From Sandarakinorhabdus cyanobacteriorum (GTDB lineage Bacteria > Pseudomonadota > Alphaproteobacteria > Sphingomonadales > Sphingomonadaceae), in NCBI RefSeq assembly GCF_002251755.1, contig NZ_NOXT01000114.1, positions 1-64,000 on the forward strand: a DNA stretch of 64,000 bases. Reading direction: 5' to 3'. Position 1 is the first letter of the stretch, and every line of letters starts with the position of its first letter. Both the position numbers and the translations under genes were made by a program. Below are positions 49,671 through 59,608 of the stretch, piece by piece. The notes beneath the pieces were generated by a model. The model was not told where the DNA came from, did not search any database, and saw only the letters and a program-made list of their open reading frames with translations.

Positions 49671-51947
49671 CGCGATGCTAATCTGGAAGGCGTTGCCGGG
49701 GCGGAAATCGCGGTCGCCCACATAATCGCGCCGCCAGCCCACGCCAAAGCGGAAACATTCATCCTCATACTCGACGCCAAAGCGATGGCGGATGCCGCGA
49801 AAGCCGTTGCCGGTGGCCAGCGGATTGTCGGCCTTGGTGGTGAGATCGATGATGCCGTTGCCAAACAGCGTCCAGTAACGCGCGAAGGCAACCCGGCCGG
49901 CCAGGCGCAATTCCTGCCGGTCTTCCAGATCCTCCAGCGTGACATTGCGGTTGAGGCGGATATAGGCCGCCGAAACATAGGTGCGCCGGCCGCCGACGGT
50001 GAGATCGATTTCGTTGCGACGCACGGCCAGATTGTCCTTGTCCAGCCGGAAGCGGTGGGTCAGTTCGACCAGCCCACCCAGTTTCATGGCGATACGGCCC
50101 ACCACGTCCGACATCTGGCCGCGAAAGCCGGTGCCGGCAGAAAATTCGTTGCCATCGCCGCTCAACCGCACCGATTGGCCGAGTTCGGCCATCAGCTGGA
50201 ATCCGGAGCGGACAAGGCTGTATTCCGCGCCATAGGTGAGGCGGCTGCCGCTTTCAAAACGGTCCAACCCCGGGGCGCGGTTCAGATCGAACAGGCTGAC
50301 ATCCTCCAGCTCGAACGCGCGCGCATCCTCGTTGGGGAAGCCCAGATTGCGCACCTTCGGGGCCGCAACCAGCTGCACGCGCGGTGTGATGGTCTGCTCG
50401 CCGCCCAGGGCCGGGCCGGCAAAGGGCCAGCTGACGTCCACCGCGGCCAGCGCCATGCCGCGCCCGCGCCAGCCATCGCGCCCGGCATAATCGGGGAAGG
50501 TGGCCAGCTGGCTGTTGCGCACATCATAGACGTCGCCGCGCGCCAGGCCGGTGAAGGCGATGCGCTGGCCAAGGCCGGTGAGCAGGCTGCGATCCCAGCG
50601 CGCCCAGCCCAGGGCCCGGAACATGTCCTGCCCGCTGCTGCGCACGATGGTCTGGCTGTTGGCGCCCAGCCGGATGCGGCCGCCCGCCACCTGCCAATCA
50701 GGGCGCCAGTCATAATCGATCAGCGGCAGCACCAGCGGGCTTTCGCCGGCGCGATCGGTGGCGCGCAGGCCCTGGAAATACCAGGCCGAAACCGACAGCC
50801 AGCTTTCGTTGGTGATGCGTTCCAGCGCGTAGGACGAGCGCAGCGTATCATCAAAGCCCAGGCCATAACGGCGGTTGAACGTGTCGTCGCTTGAAAGCCG
50901 GATGGAGAAGACCGAACGCCAGCGCGCGCTGTGCTGCAGTCGGCCCTTGATGCCCAGATAGCCGCGAAATTGTTCGCCCTTGTCGATTTCGGTGATGCCA
51001 TTGGGCGCCAGATCAAAGCGGCGCGACACGGTGACCATGCCATCGACCTGGATCGGCCCATCGGCCAGCAGCCGGCGGGCCTGGAAGGCGAGCGCCGGAT
51101 TGGTGGCCGAATAAAGCCAGGGCGTGAGCGTGAGATCATGATCCGGCCCGAACGCCATGTGCACCGGGGCGGAAATGCCGATGCCGAGCTGGCGCTGGAT
51201 TTCGATGGCGGGCACCAGCAGGCCGCCGGCCCGCGGCGCATCGCCATCGGGGTGCGACAGGCGCGGCAGATAGAACACCGGCACGCCGAACATTTCCAGG
51301 CTGGCATCGCGATAGGAAATGCGGTGGCGGGTTTCATCATAGCTGATCTTGACCGCCTTGATCTTCCAAACCGGCACCTGCGGGCAGCCATCGCCATTCA
51401 CCACGGCGCATGGCGAATAGGCGGCATGATCCAGCGTGTAATTGCCGCCGTTGCGCGTGGCACCGCGGGCACCCAGCCGGCCGCCGTCATTCAGCACCAG
51501 CAGCATGTTGGCAATGGCGCCATCCTTCAGACTGTCAGACAGGGTGATGCGTTCGCCCATAGCCTGGTTGCCGGCCGGATCGGTGATCGAAACATTGCCG
51601 ATTGCCACCACCTCACCGGCATCACCCTCGGCCCCGCGCCGATATTCCACGCGATCGGCCACCAGCGCATAACCATCGCGCGACACGCGCACCCGCCCTT
51701 GCGCCGTCACCAGCCGGGCGGTTTCGTCATAGACCAGCTGGTCCGCTTCGAAATCCACCATGTCGCCGGGGGCGGGCAGGGCGGATTTGCGCACCGGTGC
51801 ATCCGGATCGACGTTGCGCGGTTCGGGATTGCCCCACAGCGCCGGGTTCATGCGCTGCGCCTGCGCGGCCTGGGGCAGCAGGGCCACCATCGCCACGGAA
51901 GCAAGGCACAGGGCGCGGCGCGGGAACGGGTGGCAAAGCAGGGTCAC
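49650..51947 (-). CDS. lptD: LPS assembly protein LptD
   Basis: This 765-residue outer-membrane barrel inserts lipopolysaccharide into the outer leaflet with LptE. It has a signal peptide (LCLASVAMVALLPQAAQA), an OstA-like jellyroll N-domain (VDFEADQLVYDETARLVTAQ), then the barrel. Cysteine pairs at YSPCAV and GDGCPQ, plus ECFRFG near the end, fit the disulfide scheme of LptD. GTG 51947 is the likely start; no ribosome site is visible. It is followed by surA, its own chaperone. Confidence 0.93.
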   Translation of the reverse strand: MTLLCHPFPRRALCLASVAMVALLPQAAQAQRMNPALWGNPEPRNVDPDAPVRKSALPAPGDMVDFEADQLVYDETARLVTAQGRVRVSRDGYALVADRVEYRRGAEGDAGEVVAIGNVSITDPAGNQAMGERITLSDSLKDGAIANMLLVLNDGGRLGARGATRNGGNYTLDHAAYSPCAVVNGDGCPQVPVWKIKAVKISYDETRHRISYRDASLEMFGVPVFYLPRLSHPDGDAPRAGGLLVPAIEIQRQLGIGISAPVHMAFGPDHDLTLTPWLYSATNPALAFQARRLLADGPIQVDGMVTVSRRFDLAPNGITEIDKGEQFRGYLGIKGRLQHSARWRSVFSIRLSSDDTFNRRYGLGFDDTLRSSYALERITNESWLSVSAWYFQGLRATDRAGESPLVLPLIDYDWRPDWQVAGGRIRLGANSQTIVRSSGQDMFRALGWARWDRSLLTGLGQRIAFTGLARGDVYDVRNSQLATFPDYAGRDGWRGRGMALAAVDVSWPFAGPALGGEQTITPRVQLVAAPKVRNLGFPNEDARAFELEDVSLFDLNRAPGLDRFESGSRLTYGAEYSLVRSGFQLMAELGQSVRLSGDGNEFSAGTGFRGQMSDVVGRIAMKLGGLVELTHRFRLDKDNLAVRRNEIDLTVGGRRTYVSAAYIRLNRNVTLEDLEDRQELRLAGRVAFARYWTLFGNGIIDLTTKADNPLATGNGFRGIRHRFGVEYEDECFRFGVGWRRDYVGDRDFRPGNAFQISIAFKTLGR

Positions 51948-51990
51948 CGGGGTGGATTAGCCGGGCGGCCACCAAGCTGCAACCATGTGC

Positions 51991-52019
51991 TTGGGTTCAC
52001 GCCTTGTCCGGCCTAATTG
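51991..52019 (+). promoter_or_regulatory. Possible pepA promoter
   Basis: TTGGGT (51991-51996) and TAATTG (52014-52019) are 17 bases apart, 30 bases before pepA. A second pair on the minus strand, TTGCAG (51977-51982) and TAATCC (51954-51959), also 17 apart, could serve lptD. Confidence 0.4.
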
Positions 52020-52049
52020 AAGGGACTGCCGAATCGAAAGGGTGCTTGA

Positions 52050-53525
52050 ATGCTTGTCGTGTCGTTCCTGCCTGTTGTTGCCGATGCCGCTCATGCGCTG
52101 GCCGTGCTGGCCGGGCCCGGTGATCTGGCCGGGCCTGCCGCAGCTGCCGATGCTGCCACCGGCGGTGCGCTGGCGCGCGCGGCAAAGGCGGCCCGGTTCG
52201 AAGGCGAAGCTGGCGCCATCGTCGAACTGCTCGCCCCCGCCGGCCTTGATTGCCACCGCCTGCTGCTGGTGGGTACGGGCGCGGCCGACAAGCTGGACGC
52301 ATTGACCGCCGAACGCATCGGCGGCGCCATCACCGCCCGGCTGCTGACCAGCGGCGAAACCCAGGCCAATGTCGATGTGACCGGCGTGCTCACCGCTGAA
52401 CAGGCCGCGCATCTTGCCCACGGCGCCCAGCTGCGCAGCTGGCAGTTCAACCCCTATCGCACCCGCCTGAAGGACAAGCAGAAGCCCAGCCTGGCCCATC
52501 TGGCGGTGGTTGGCGCCGCCGATGCTGCCGGCCCGCATGCCCGGCTGGCGGCGATTGCCGGCGGCGTTGCCCGCACCCGCACGCTGGTGAGCGAGCCGCC
52601 CAACATCCTCTATCCCGAAAGCTTTGTCGAAAAGGCGCTGGATCTGGCCGGCCTGGGTGTCGAGCTGATCGTGCTGGATGATGCCGAAATGAAGCGTCTG
52701 GGCATGGGCGCGCTGCTGGGCGTGGCGCAGGGTTCGGTGCGGCCGGCGCGCATGCTGGCCATGCGCTGGAACGGCACCGGCCGTGATGACGTGAAGCCGG
52801 TGGTGTTCGTCGGCAAGGGCGTGACGTTCGACACCGGCGGTATCAGCCTGAAGCCGGCGGCCGGCATGGAAGACATGAAGTGGGACATGGGTGGGGCAGG
52901 GGCCGTGACCGGCGCCATGCACGCGCTCGCCGCCCGCAAGGCCAAGGCGCATGTCATTGGCGTGGTGGGCCTCGTTGAAAACATGCCCGACGGCAATGCC
53001 CAGCGCCCCGGCGATGTCGTCACCACCATGAACGGCCAGACGGTTGAGGTGATCAACACCGATGCCGAAGGCCGGCTGGTGCTGTGCGATGCCATGTGGT
53101 GGGCGCAGGAGACGTTCGAGCCGGAAATCGTCGTCGATCTGGCGACGCTCACCGGTGCGATCATCATCAGCCTCGGCCACGAACATGCCGGCATGTTCTG
53201 CAACGATGATGGCCTGGCCGAACAGCTGCGCAGCGCGGGCGCGGCTGTGGGCGAGAAGCTCTGGCGGATGCCGATCGGTGATGCCTATGACAAGCTGATC
53301 GACAGCGATGTCGCCGACATGAAGAATGTCGGCCCGCGGGAAGGCGGCTCGATCAGCGCCGCCCAGTTCCTTGCCCGCTTCCTGAAGCCCGGCGTGAAAT
53401 GGGCCCATCTCGATGTCGCCGGCACCGTCTGGTCGAACAAGCCCGGCGCGGTCCACGACAAGGGCGCCACCGGCTATGGCGTGCGCCTGCTCGACCGCTT
53501 CATCGCCGACAATTTCGAAGCCTGA
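52050..53525 (+). CDS. pepA: Leucyl aminopeptidase (M17)
   Basis: This 491-residue two-metal aminopeptidase has an N-terminal domain of about 170 residues. Its catalytic domain contains VGKGVTFDTGGISLKPA (metal-binding Lys and Asp), MKWDMGGAGAVTGAMHA, the signature NTDAEGRLVLCDA, and VDLATLTGAIIISLGHEHAG. It removes N-terminal residues in the cytoplasm; the E. coli homologue also binds DNA in plasmid resolution. It is divergent from lptD. Confidence 0.96.
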   Translation: MLVVSFLPVVADAAHALAVLAGPGDLAGPAAAADAATGGALARAAKAARFEGEAGAIVELLAPAGLDCHRLLLVGTGAADKLDALTAERIGGAITARLLTSGETQANVDVTGVLTAEQAAHLAHGAQLRSWQFNPYRTRLKDKQKPSLAHLAVVGAADAAGPHARLAAIAGGVARTRTLVSEPPNILYPESFVEKALDLAGLGVELIVLDDAEMKRLGMGALLGVAQGSVRPARMLAMRWNGTGRDDVKPVVFVGKGVTFDTGGISLKPAAGMEDMKWDMGGAGAVTGAMHALAARKAKAHVIGVVGLVENMPDGNAQRPGDVVTTMNGQTVEVINTDAEGRLVLCDAMWWAQETFEPEIVVDLATLTGAIIISLGHEHAGMFCNDDGLAEQLRSAGAAVGEKLWRMPIGDAYDKLIDSDVADMKNVGPREGGSISAAQFLARFLKPGVKWAHLDVAGTVWSNKPGAVHDKGATGYGVRLLDRFIADNFEA

Positions 53526-53536
53526 CTGCGCCGATC

Positions 53537-53639
53537 CTCCCCCTCTGGGGGAGGTGGCAGCCGAAGGCTGACGGAGGGGGCGCGCACGCCGATACACATG
53601 CGCCCCCTCCGCCCTGCGGGCACCTCCCCAAGCGGGGGC
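53537..53639. repeat. Imperfect long inverted repeat before ndk
   Basis: Two arms of about 40 bases (left 53537-53582, right 53600-53639) share CCTCCCC/GGGGAGGTG and GGAGGGGGCGC words in inverted order, around a short spacer. It occupies half of the 205-base gap between pepA and ndk; the rest shows nothing I can name. Confidence 0.7.
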
Positions 53640-53730
53640 GGATCATTGCCGTCCCACCCTTGCCATTTCCCGCCTCGCCCTGTAGGGGGCCGCGCATCCG
53701 TTTCCCCTATCAACCGAGTGGACTTTTCTC

Positions 53731-54153
53731 ATGGCCATCACCCGCACTTTCTCGATCATCAAGCCCGACGCCACCCGTCGCAACATCACCGGCAAGGTGA
53801 ACGCGATGATCGAAGCCGCTGGCCTGCGCATCGTCGCGCAGAAGCGCCTGCAGCTGACCCAGGCCCAGGCCGAAGGCTTCTACGCCGTCCACCGCGAGCG
53901 TGGCTTCTTCGGTGAACTGGTGCAGTTCATGATCAGCGGCCCGGTCGTGGTGCAGGTGCTGGAAGGCGAAGACGCCGTTCCGGCCTATCGCAAGGTGATG
54001 GGCGCCACCAACCCGGCCAACGCCGATGCTGGCACCATCCGCAAGGAACTGGCCGAATCGATCGAAGCCAACACCGTCCACGGTTCGGACAGCGACGAGA
54101 ACGCCGCGATCGAAATCGCCTACTTCTTCTCGCAGTGCGAAATCGTCGGCTAA
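53731..54153 (+). CDS. ndk: Nucleoside diphosphate kinase
   Basis: This 140-residue kinase balances NTP pools by a phosphohistidine intermediate. It opens with [17 protein letters not shown], and the active-site histidine is in [12 protein letters not shown]. Length and motif order are standard. A clear terminator follows the gene. Confidence 0.98.
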   Translation: MAITRTFSIIKPDATRRNITGKVNAMIEAAGLRIVAQKRLQLTQAQAEGFYAVHRERGFFGELVQFMISGPVVVQVLEGEDAVPAYRKVMGATNPANADAGTIRKELAESIEANTVHGSDSDENAAIEIAYFFSQCEIVG

Positions 54154-54176
54154 ACCGAACCAGGTCGAACGATCGA

Positions 54177-54205
54177 GGGCCGCAGCGCATGCTGCGGCCC
54201 TTTTT
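54177..54205 (+). terminator. Intrinsic terminator after ndk
   Basis: A 10-base stem, GGGCCGCAGC with GCTGCGGCCC, encloses GCAT and is followed by TTTTT, 24 bases after the stop codon. Confidence 0.92.
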
Positions 54206-54216
54206 CGTTGCTTTCC

Positions 54217-55260
54217 TCAGGGCGTGGTCACGCCCAGACCGCGCCGCAGCGCCGCGATGATGGCGGCATTGAACTGGCGACTGACCCGGGCGCCCGGCAC
54301 GATGTTCATGAAGGCGTGATAGGCCCCCGGCACCACCAGCAATTCCACCGGCACACCAGCGGCGTTCAGGCGCCGGGCATAGGCAATATCTTCCTCGACA
54401 AACAGGTCGAGACCGCCAACCGCGATGAAGGCCGGCGGCAAACCGGCGAGATCTTCAACCCGGCCCGGCACCGATCCTGGCGGCACCGTCGGCAGGCCCG
54501 GCGGTTGGCCCAGCAGGGCGCTCCAGCCATTGCGGTTCGCGTCCACCGTCCAGACGTAGGTGCCAATGTGCGGCGGCACCGGCGTGCCTGATCCGGTGCG
54601 GTCGTCGAGCATCGGATAGACCAGCAATTGGAAGGCAATCGGGAACTCGCCGCGATCACGGGCAGCAATGGCAAGCATGGCCGCATGGCCACCGCCGGCA
54701 CTGTCACCGCCAACCGCGATCCTGGCCCGATCAATGCCGAGCGCATCGGCCTCGCGGTGCAGCCAGCGCAACACGGCATAATTGTCTTCAAGGGCGCCAG
54801 GAAAGCGGGTGGCCGGCGCCAGCCGATATTCGACGGACACCAGCATGCAGCCGCTGTCCCGCGCGCGCACCTGCAGCCGTTGCAGATTCTGATCGAAGCG
54901 GCCACCGATGAAGCCGCCGCCATGCATGAACAGATAGACCGGTTTGCCACGGTGCAACTGCGACCCGTCGATGATCATCACCCGCACATCGGGGGCGCCC
55001 GGCGGTCCGGGCACGGTCCTGATCACCGGCTGCGGCGCCGGCGGGGGCAGGGGCACCGGATTGGGCGGCGGCTGGCGGTTTGCTGGCGGGTTGGGGCGCG
55101 CCGCATTGCGGGCCGATGCTTCGGCGGCTGCCCGCAATTCCGGATCAACCAGCGCCAGCGGATCAGGCGCTGCTGCCCAGGCACCGGTGGTGCTGACCAG
55201 CCCGGTTCCCACCGCCGCCAGAAATCCCCGGCGGCTCAGCCCGGGCGGCATTCCCGTCAT
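54217..55260 (-). CDS. Tat-exported alpha/beta hydrolase (HSL-type esterase)
   Basis: This 347-residue esterase opens with a twin-arginine signal (LSRRGFLAAVGTGLVS) and is likely periplasmic. A proline-rich linker (PNPPANRQPPPNPVPLPPPA) follows. The catalytic domain has the HGGG oxyanion motif (FMHGGGFIGG), the nucleophile in GDSAGGGHAA, and a C-terminal Asp/His pair (GGLDLFVEED, GAYHAFMN). I chose ATG 55260, because the frame above it is out of context. Hormone-sensitive-lipase relatives cleave short acyl esters; the substrate here is unknown. Confidence 0.88.
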   Translation of the reverse strand: MTGMPPGLSRRGFLAAVGTGLVSTTGAWAAAPDPLALVDPELRAAAEASARNAARPNPPANRQPPPNPVPLPPPAPQPVIRTVPGPPGAPDVRVMIIDGSQLHRGKPVYLFMHGGGFIGGRFDQNLQRLQVRARDSGCMLVSVEYRLAPATRFPGALEDNYAVLRWLHREADALGIDRARIAVGGDSAGGGHAAMLAIAARDRGEFPIAFQLLVYPMLDDRTGSGTPVPPHIGTYVWTVDANRNGWSALLGQPPGLPTVPPGSVPGRVEDLAGLPPAFIAVGGLDLFVEEDIAYARRLNAAGVPVELLVVPGAYHAFMNIVPGARVSRQFNAAIIAALRRGLGVTTP

Positions 55261-55280
55261 GGCGCTGGCCGCCGGCCGGC

Positions 55281-56162
55281 TCACTTCTTCTTCACATAGG
55301 GCGTGATCTCCAGCGCCCCCGGCTCGACGGCATGAACACCGCCGAACACCATGATGCCGCCGCGAAATTCGAGCAGGCGGTAATCCTTGAAGTTGCCGAG
55401 ATCCCAGCCCCGCCACTTCAGCGGCTTGCCGACAAAGGGCAGCGATCCCTTGATGTCGAGCCGGGCTTCATCGTCGCGGGCAAAGGGCTGGCGGCGGTCG
55501 GTCAGCATCAGGCGCAGGGCGGTGTCCAGCTCGGTGTTGAGCAGCGCCTTCAGCTTTTCGCCGTTGTTTTCGGTCAGGCTGCCTGCACCGGTCAATGGCA
55601 TCGCCGGGCCTTCGCAGCAGAAATACTTAATTGTTCGGGGTTTCTTGCTGCCGGCTTCGGGTTCGAGCTTGGTCTTCAGCACGATATAGGGCCGCACGTC
55701 AGTCTCGTTGACGAAGGTGAGCACGATATAGGGCACCATCGAAACGGCCGTTGGGCTCTCCTCGGTAAGGAGCGTGTAGGCGCCCTCGAACGGCTTTTCG
55801 GCCAGGATGCTCGTCGTCAATTCCCTTGCCCGACCGGTCACGTCAAACCGCAGCGCGTCCTGGATGTCGTTGGTCCGCTTGCCGCCGGCATCGGTGTTGG
55901 CCGAACTCTGGATCGCCATGCCAACCACACCGAACAACAGGCCAAGCGCGCCGCCCTTCTGATGACCCGACACGACGATGTTGCTGTCGGGAATGCGCTT
56001 CACGCCCATGGGCAGATCGCTCATGCCGTTGGGGCCCTTGCCATCGATGAACAGGCCCAGCGGCGGCGGAGCGGCCGGGCTGGCAACCGTGTCGCTCGCC
56101 TGGGCCCGCAATGGTTGAGCCGCGAGGCCAGCCAAGGCCGCGGCAAGAAGCAAGATGCGCAT
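55281..56162 (-). CDS. Exported protein of unknown function
   Basis: This 293-residue protein has a signal peptide (LLLAAALAGLAAQPLRA before QASD). The mature part has a short hydrophobic stretch (GGALGLLFGVVGMAI) and a mixed fold with a CCEG cysteine pair. It ends in a lysine run (YVKKK). I recognise no family. It lies 20 bases upstream of the esterase gene and could be co-transcribed with it. Confidence 0.7.
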   Translation of the reverse strand: MRILLLAAALAGLAAQPLRAQASDTVASPAAPPPLGLFIDGKGPNGMSDLPMGVKRIPDSNIVVSGHQKGGALGLLFGVVGMAIQSSANTDAGGKRTNDIQDALRFDVTGRARELTTSILAEKPFEGAYTLLTEESPTAVSMVPYIVLTFVNETDVRPYIVLKTKLEPEAGSKKPRTIKYFCCEGPAMPLTGAGSLTENNGEKLKALLNTELDTALRLMLTDRRQPFARDDEARLDIKGSLPFVGKPLKWRGWDLGNFKDYRLLEFRGGIMVFGGVHAVEPGALEITPYVKKK

Positions 56163-56268
56163 CGTCGATCCCCCCGTTTGTGCCGCCCGTCACGGCGTGC
56201 GCGCGGGCCTGTGTGCTGGCATAGGAGAGGTGGCGCGTGCGGGCAATGGGCAGCCGCACCGCCGCGTT

Positions 56269-57210
56269 TCAGATCGGCAGCATCGCCAGGCGCTTGGGCG
56301 CGCACAGGCGCCAGGCCGCCGTCATCATCGCGTCGATCATCGCCCAGTCTGGCCCGTCGGTGAGGACGATGCCGATCCAGCCCGACGGGCCATAATATTT
56401 CGGGCGGAAAAACCGGTCAGGATCCTGCTCGATCAGCATTGCCTGTTCATCAAGGCCGGAAACCTTGAGCAGCAGGGCGGTGATGCCGTCGCCATGGTGA
56501 TTGTCGCTGAAATAGGCGAAGAATTTGCCGCCTTCGATGGTGAAGCCGTTGGACCCGTGGGAGAGTTTCTCGCTCACCGCCGGCAGGTTCAGCGCCAGGC
56601 CGCGCACCCGTTCCAGCAGCGCCGCCGGGCGATCGGCCGCGGAGACGAAATCGGCGAGCACCCGCGGGTAAAGCTGATGCTCGGCATATTGTACCCGGGT
56701 GGCCAGGGTTTCCGGCGTGTCGCCGGGCAGCACGGCGATGCGGGCCTGGCCCAGGATCGGGCCATCATCCAGTTCGGGGGTGACGATGTGGATGGTGCAG
56801 CCGGTCTCAAGCTCGCCCGCCGCCAGCACGGCCGCGTGCGTGTGCAGGCCCTTGTGTTTCGGGAGCAGGCTGGGATGGATGTTGAGGCAGCGGCCCTGCC
56901 AATGGGTCACGAACTCGGCCGAGAGCAGCCGCATGTAGCCGGCGAGCGCGATATGGGTGACACCGGCCCGTTCCAGTTCGCGGGTGATGATGGCATCGAA
57001 TTCGGCGCGCTTCAGGCCCTTGTGGCTGTGCGCGAAGGTAGGAATGCCTTCGGCCGCCGCCAGCTTGAGGCCTGCGGCTTCGGGATCATTGCTGCCCACC
57101 ACCACGATCTCATAGGGGCAGGCCGGATCAAGCCGGCTGGCATAGAGGAGCGCCGCCATGTTGCTGCCGCGTCCGGAAATGAGGACGCCGACCCGCGCTT
57201 TTTCAGGCAT
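56269..57210 (-). CDS. purN: GAR transformylase fused to an MmcQ/YjbR domain
   Basis: Residues 1 to about 195 are PurN, which formylates glycinamide ribotide in purine synthesis. It has [13 protein letters not shown] at the phosphate site, LAGYMRLLS, Asn110/His112 in [13 protein letters not shown] and Asp148 in [12 protein letters not shown]. Residues about 197-313 form an MmcQ/YjbR (DUF419) domain: [57 protein letters not shown]. No stop or frameshift separates them. E. coli PurN is only 212 residues. The start overlaps purM by 8 bases. Confidence 0.93.
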   Translation of the reverse strand: MPEKARVGVLISGRGSNMAALLYASRLDPACPYEIVVVGSNDPEAAGLKLAAAEGIPTFAHSHKGLKRAEFDAIITRELERAGVTHIALAGYMRLLSAEFVTHWQGRCLNIHPSLLPKHKGLHTHAAVLAAGELETGCTIHIVTPELDDGPILGQARIAVLPGDTPETLATRVQYAEHQLYPRVLADFVSAADRPAALLERVRGLALNLPAVSEKLSHGSNGFTIEGGKFFAYFSDNHHGDGITALLLKVSGLDEQAMLIEQDPDRFFRPKYYGPSGWIGIVLTDGPDWAMIDAMMTAAWRLCAPKRLAMLPI

Positions 57211-58291
57211 CGTGGCTGGCCGTCCAGGCGGCCGTTTCGCCCCATTGGCCGGGGGCGCCGTGCACCTCGCAGCCCTTCTGGCCGGCGATGATCTCGCCGA
57301 TCACGCTGGCCTGCTCGCCTGCCGCCACCAGCGCCGCGATCACGGCGTCGGCGTCGCTGCGGTCCACCACCAGCACCATGCCGGTGCCGCAGTTGAAGGT
57401 GCGGGCCATTTCGGCCGCCGCGACGCCGCCTTCGGCGCGCAGCCAGTCAAACAGCGGCGGCAGGGTGGGGGCCGCGACCAACGCACGCGAACCGGTGGGC
57501 AGCACGCGCGGGATATTCTCGAGGAAGCCACCGCCGGTGATATGGGCCAGCGCCTTGATGCGGCCGGCGCGGATCAGCGGCAGCAGCGGCTTCACATAGA
57601 TGCGGGTCGGCTCCAGCAGCGCTTCGGCGAGGCTGCGGCTGGCATCGAAGGGGGCAGGGGCGGCGAGATCAGCGCCCGACCGTTCCAGGATGCGGCGAAT
57701 GAGGCTGTAACCATTGCTGTGGGCGCCGGATGAGGCGATGCCGACCAGCAACTGGCCCGGCACCACCCCGTCACCGGTCAACTGCTCGCCGCGCTCCACC
57801 GCGCCAACGGCAAAGCCGGCCAGATCATAATCGCCCGCCGCATACATGCCGGGCATTTCCGCCGTCTCGCCGCCGATCAGCGCGCAACCGGCTTGCTTGC
57901 ACCCCTGTGCGATGCCGGCGACCACGCGGGCGGCCACACCATTCTCCAACTTGCCGGTGGCGAAATAATCCAGGAAAAACAGCGGCTCGGCGCCCTGCAC
58001 GATCAGATCGTTGACGCACATCGCCACCAGATCAATGCCCACCGTGTCGTGCCGGCCCGTATCGATGGCGAGTTTCAGCTTGGTGCCAACGCCATCATTG
58101 GCCGCGACCAGCAGCGGATCCTTGTAGCCGGCGGCCTTTGGATCGAAGAATCCGCCAAAGCCGCCCAGTTCGGCATCCGCACCGGGCCGGGCGGTGGCGC
58201 GGGCCAGCGGCGCGATGGCCTTCACCAGCGCGTTGCCGGCAGCGATGTCCACGCCGGCATCGGCATAAGTGAGGGGGCGTTTGTCGGTCAT
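57203..58291 (-). CDS. purM: Phosphoribosylformylglycinamidine cyclo-ligase
   Basis: This 362-residue AIR synthetase closes the imidazole ring in purine synthesis with ATP. It has [66 protein letters not shown] and [14 protein letters not shown] 58291 is preferred; ATG 58303 adds four residues. It is coupled to purN and divergent from the DUF2066-like gene. Confidence 0.95.
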   Translation of the reverse strand: MTDKRPLTYADAGVDIAAGNALVKAIAPLARATARPGADAELGGFGGFFDPKAAGYKDPLLVAANDGVGTKLKLAIDTGRHDTVGIDLVAMCVNDLIVQGAEPLFFLDYFATGKLENGVAARVVAGIAQGCKQAGCALIGGETAEMPGMYAAGDYDLAGFAVGAVERGEQLTGDGVVPGQLLVGIASSGAHSNGYSLIRRILERSGADLAAPAPFDASRSLAEALLEPTRIYVKPLLPLIRAGRIKALAHITGGGFLENIPRVLPTGSRALVAAPTLPPLFDWLRAEGGVAAAEMARTFNCGTGMVLVVDRSDADAVIAALVAAGEQASVIGEIIAGQKGCEVHGAPGQWGETAAWTASHDA

Positions 58292-58372
58292 GGCCGCCGC
58301 CATAGCGCCAGATGCCGGCCAATGCCAGCATCAGCCTTTGCAACCGCCGCGCCGCCGCCTTAAACAGCCGCT

Positions 58373-59608
58373 GTGAAGCGCATTCTGGCCCTGCTGGCCG
58401 GGGCGGGCCTGATCACGGCAATCGCCGTTGCCCAGCAGGCCAGCCCCAAGGCCGAAGTGCCGCCCCCCGACGCGTCGGGTGGCGGCGGCAGCGCCTATGC
58501 CGTGGGCGGCATCGCCGTGGACGTGACGGCCAAGAATGTCGACGACGCCCGCCGCATCGCCTGGTCTCGCGCCCAGCGCCTGGCGTGGCCGCAGCTGTGG
58601 GCCCGGCTGACCGGCCGGCCGGCGCTGGAGGCGCCCGCGCTGTCGGATGGCCAGATCGATGCCATGGTGGCCGGCATCGAAAGCCAGGGCGAGCAGTTTT
58701 CCGCCACCCGCTATATCGCCAAGCTTGGCGTGGTATTCGATCGCAGCCGCGCGGCTGATTATGTCGGCGGTGGCCTCGCCCTGCTGCAATCGCCGCCGAT
58801 GCTGCTGCTGCCCATCGAGGTGGATGGCGGTGCAGCCCTTGTGATGCAGGCGCGCACGCCCTGGGCCGAGGCGTGGGCGCGCTGGCGCGGCAATGTCACA
58901 CCGATTGATTATGTGCTGCCCGGTGGCGGTGCGGCCGAGAATCTGTGGCTCAACGCGTGGCAGGCCGGGCGGCCGGAGCGGGGGCCATGGCGCAGCATCA
59001 TGGCCCGGTTCGACACGGTCGATGTGCTGGTGGCCGAGGTGCGGCTGGTCCGCAGCTTCCCGGGCGGGCCGGTCAAGGGCCAGTTCATCGCCCGGCATGG
59101 CCCAGATGGGGTGGAACTGGGCCGCTTTGCCCTGACCGTGAAGAGCGAGAATGCGCTGCCCGCGCTGATGGATGAAGGCGTGCGCCGCATTGATGCGATC
59201 TATGCCGAGGCGCTGCGGGCCGGCCGTCTGCAGGCCGAACGCGATCTGGGCATCGACATGGCGCCGGTGGTGGAGGCCGAGCCGCTGATCGGCGATCCCA
59301 TGGCCGATGCCGGCGCCCTGTTGGTGGCGGCGATCACGCCCGATGCGGCGGCGCTGGCCGGGGCCGAAAATCTGCTGCGCGCGGTGTCGGGCGGCGAGGT
59401 GCTGGTGCGGCAATCGGCGGTGGGCGGCACCAGCCGGTTCGAACTGGCCATGCCGGGCGGGGAGGCGGCATTGCAGGCCGCGCTGGCCGCCAAGGGTTGG
59501 GCGCTGGTGGCCAACGGCAATGACCGGGTGCTGCGCCGCGCCGCACCTGCGGCTGCCCCGCAACCGGCACCGCCCGCGCCCAAGCCCCCGCCTGCCACCA
59601 AACCATGA
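58373..59608 (+). CDS. Exported DUF2066-like protein upstream of hdaA
   Basis: This 411-residue protein has a signal peptide (RILALLAGAGLITAIAVA before QQASP). Its mature N-terminal half fits DUF2066 (DDARRIAWSRAQRLAWPQLW then LTGRP, followed by YIAKLGVVFDRSRAADYV), a family that precedes hda in many bacteria. It ends in a proline-rich tail. GTG 58373 gives the signal peptide. The stop overlaps hdaA by ATGA. The function is unknown. Confidence 0.72.
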   Translation: MKRILALLAGAGLITAIAVAQQASPKAEVPPPDASGGGGSAYAVGGIAVDVTAKNVDDARRIAWSRAQRLAWPQLWARLTGRPALEAPALSDGQIDAMVAGIESQGEQFSATRYIAKLGVVFDRSRAADYVGGGLALLQSPPMLLLPIEVDGGAALVMQARTPWAEAWARWRGNVTPIDYVLPGGGAAENLWLNAWQAGRPERGPWRSIMARFDTVDVLVAEVRLVRSFPGGPVKGQFIARHGPDGVELGRFALTVKSENALPALMDEGVRRIDAIYAEALRAGRLQAERDLGIDMAPVVEAEPLIGDPMADAGALLVAAITPDAAALAGAENLLRAVSGGEVLVRQSAVGGTSRFELAMPGGEAALQAALAAKGWALVANGNDRVLRRAAPAAAPQPAPPAPKPPPATKP

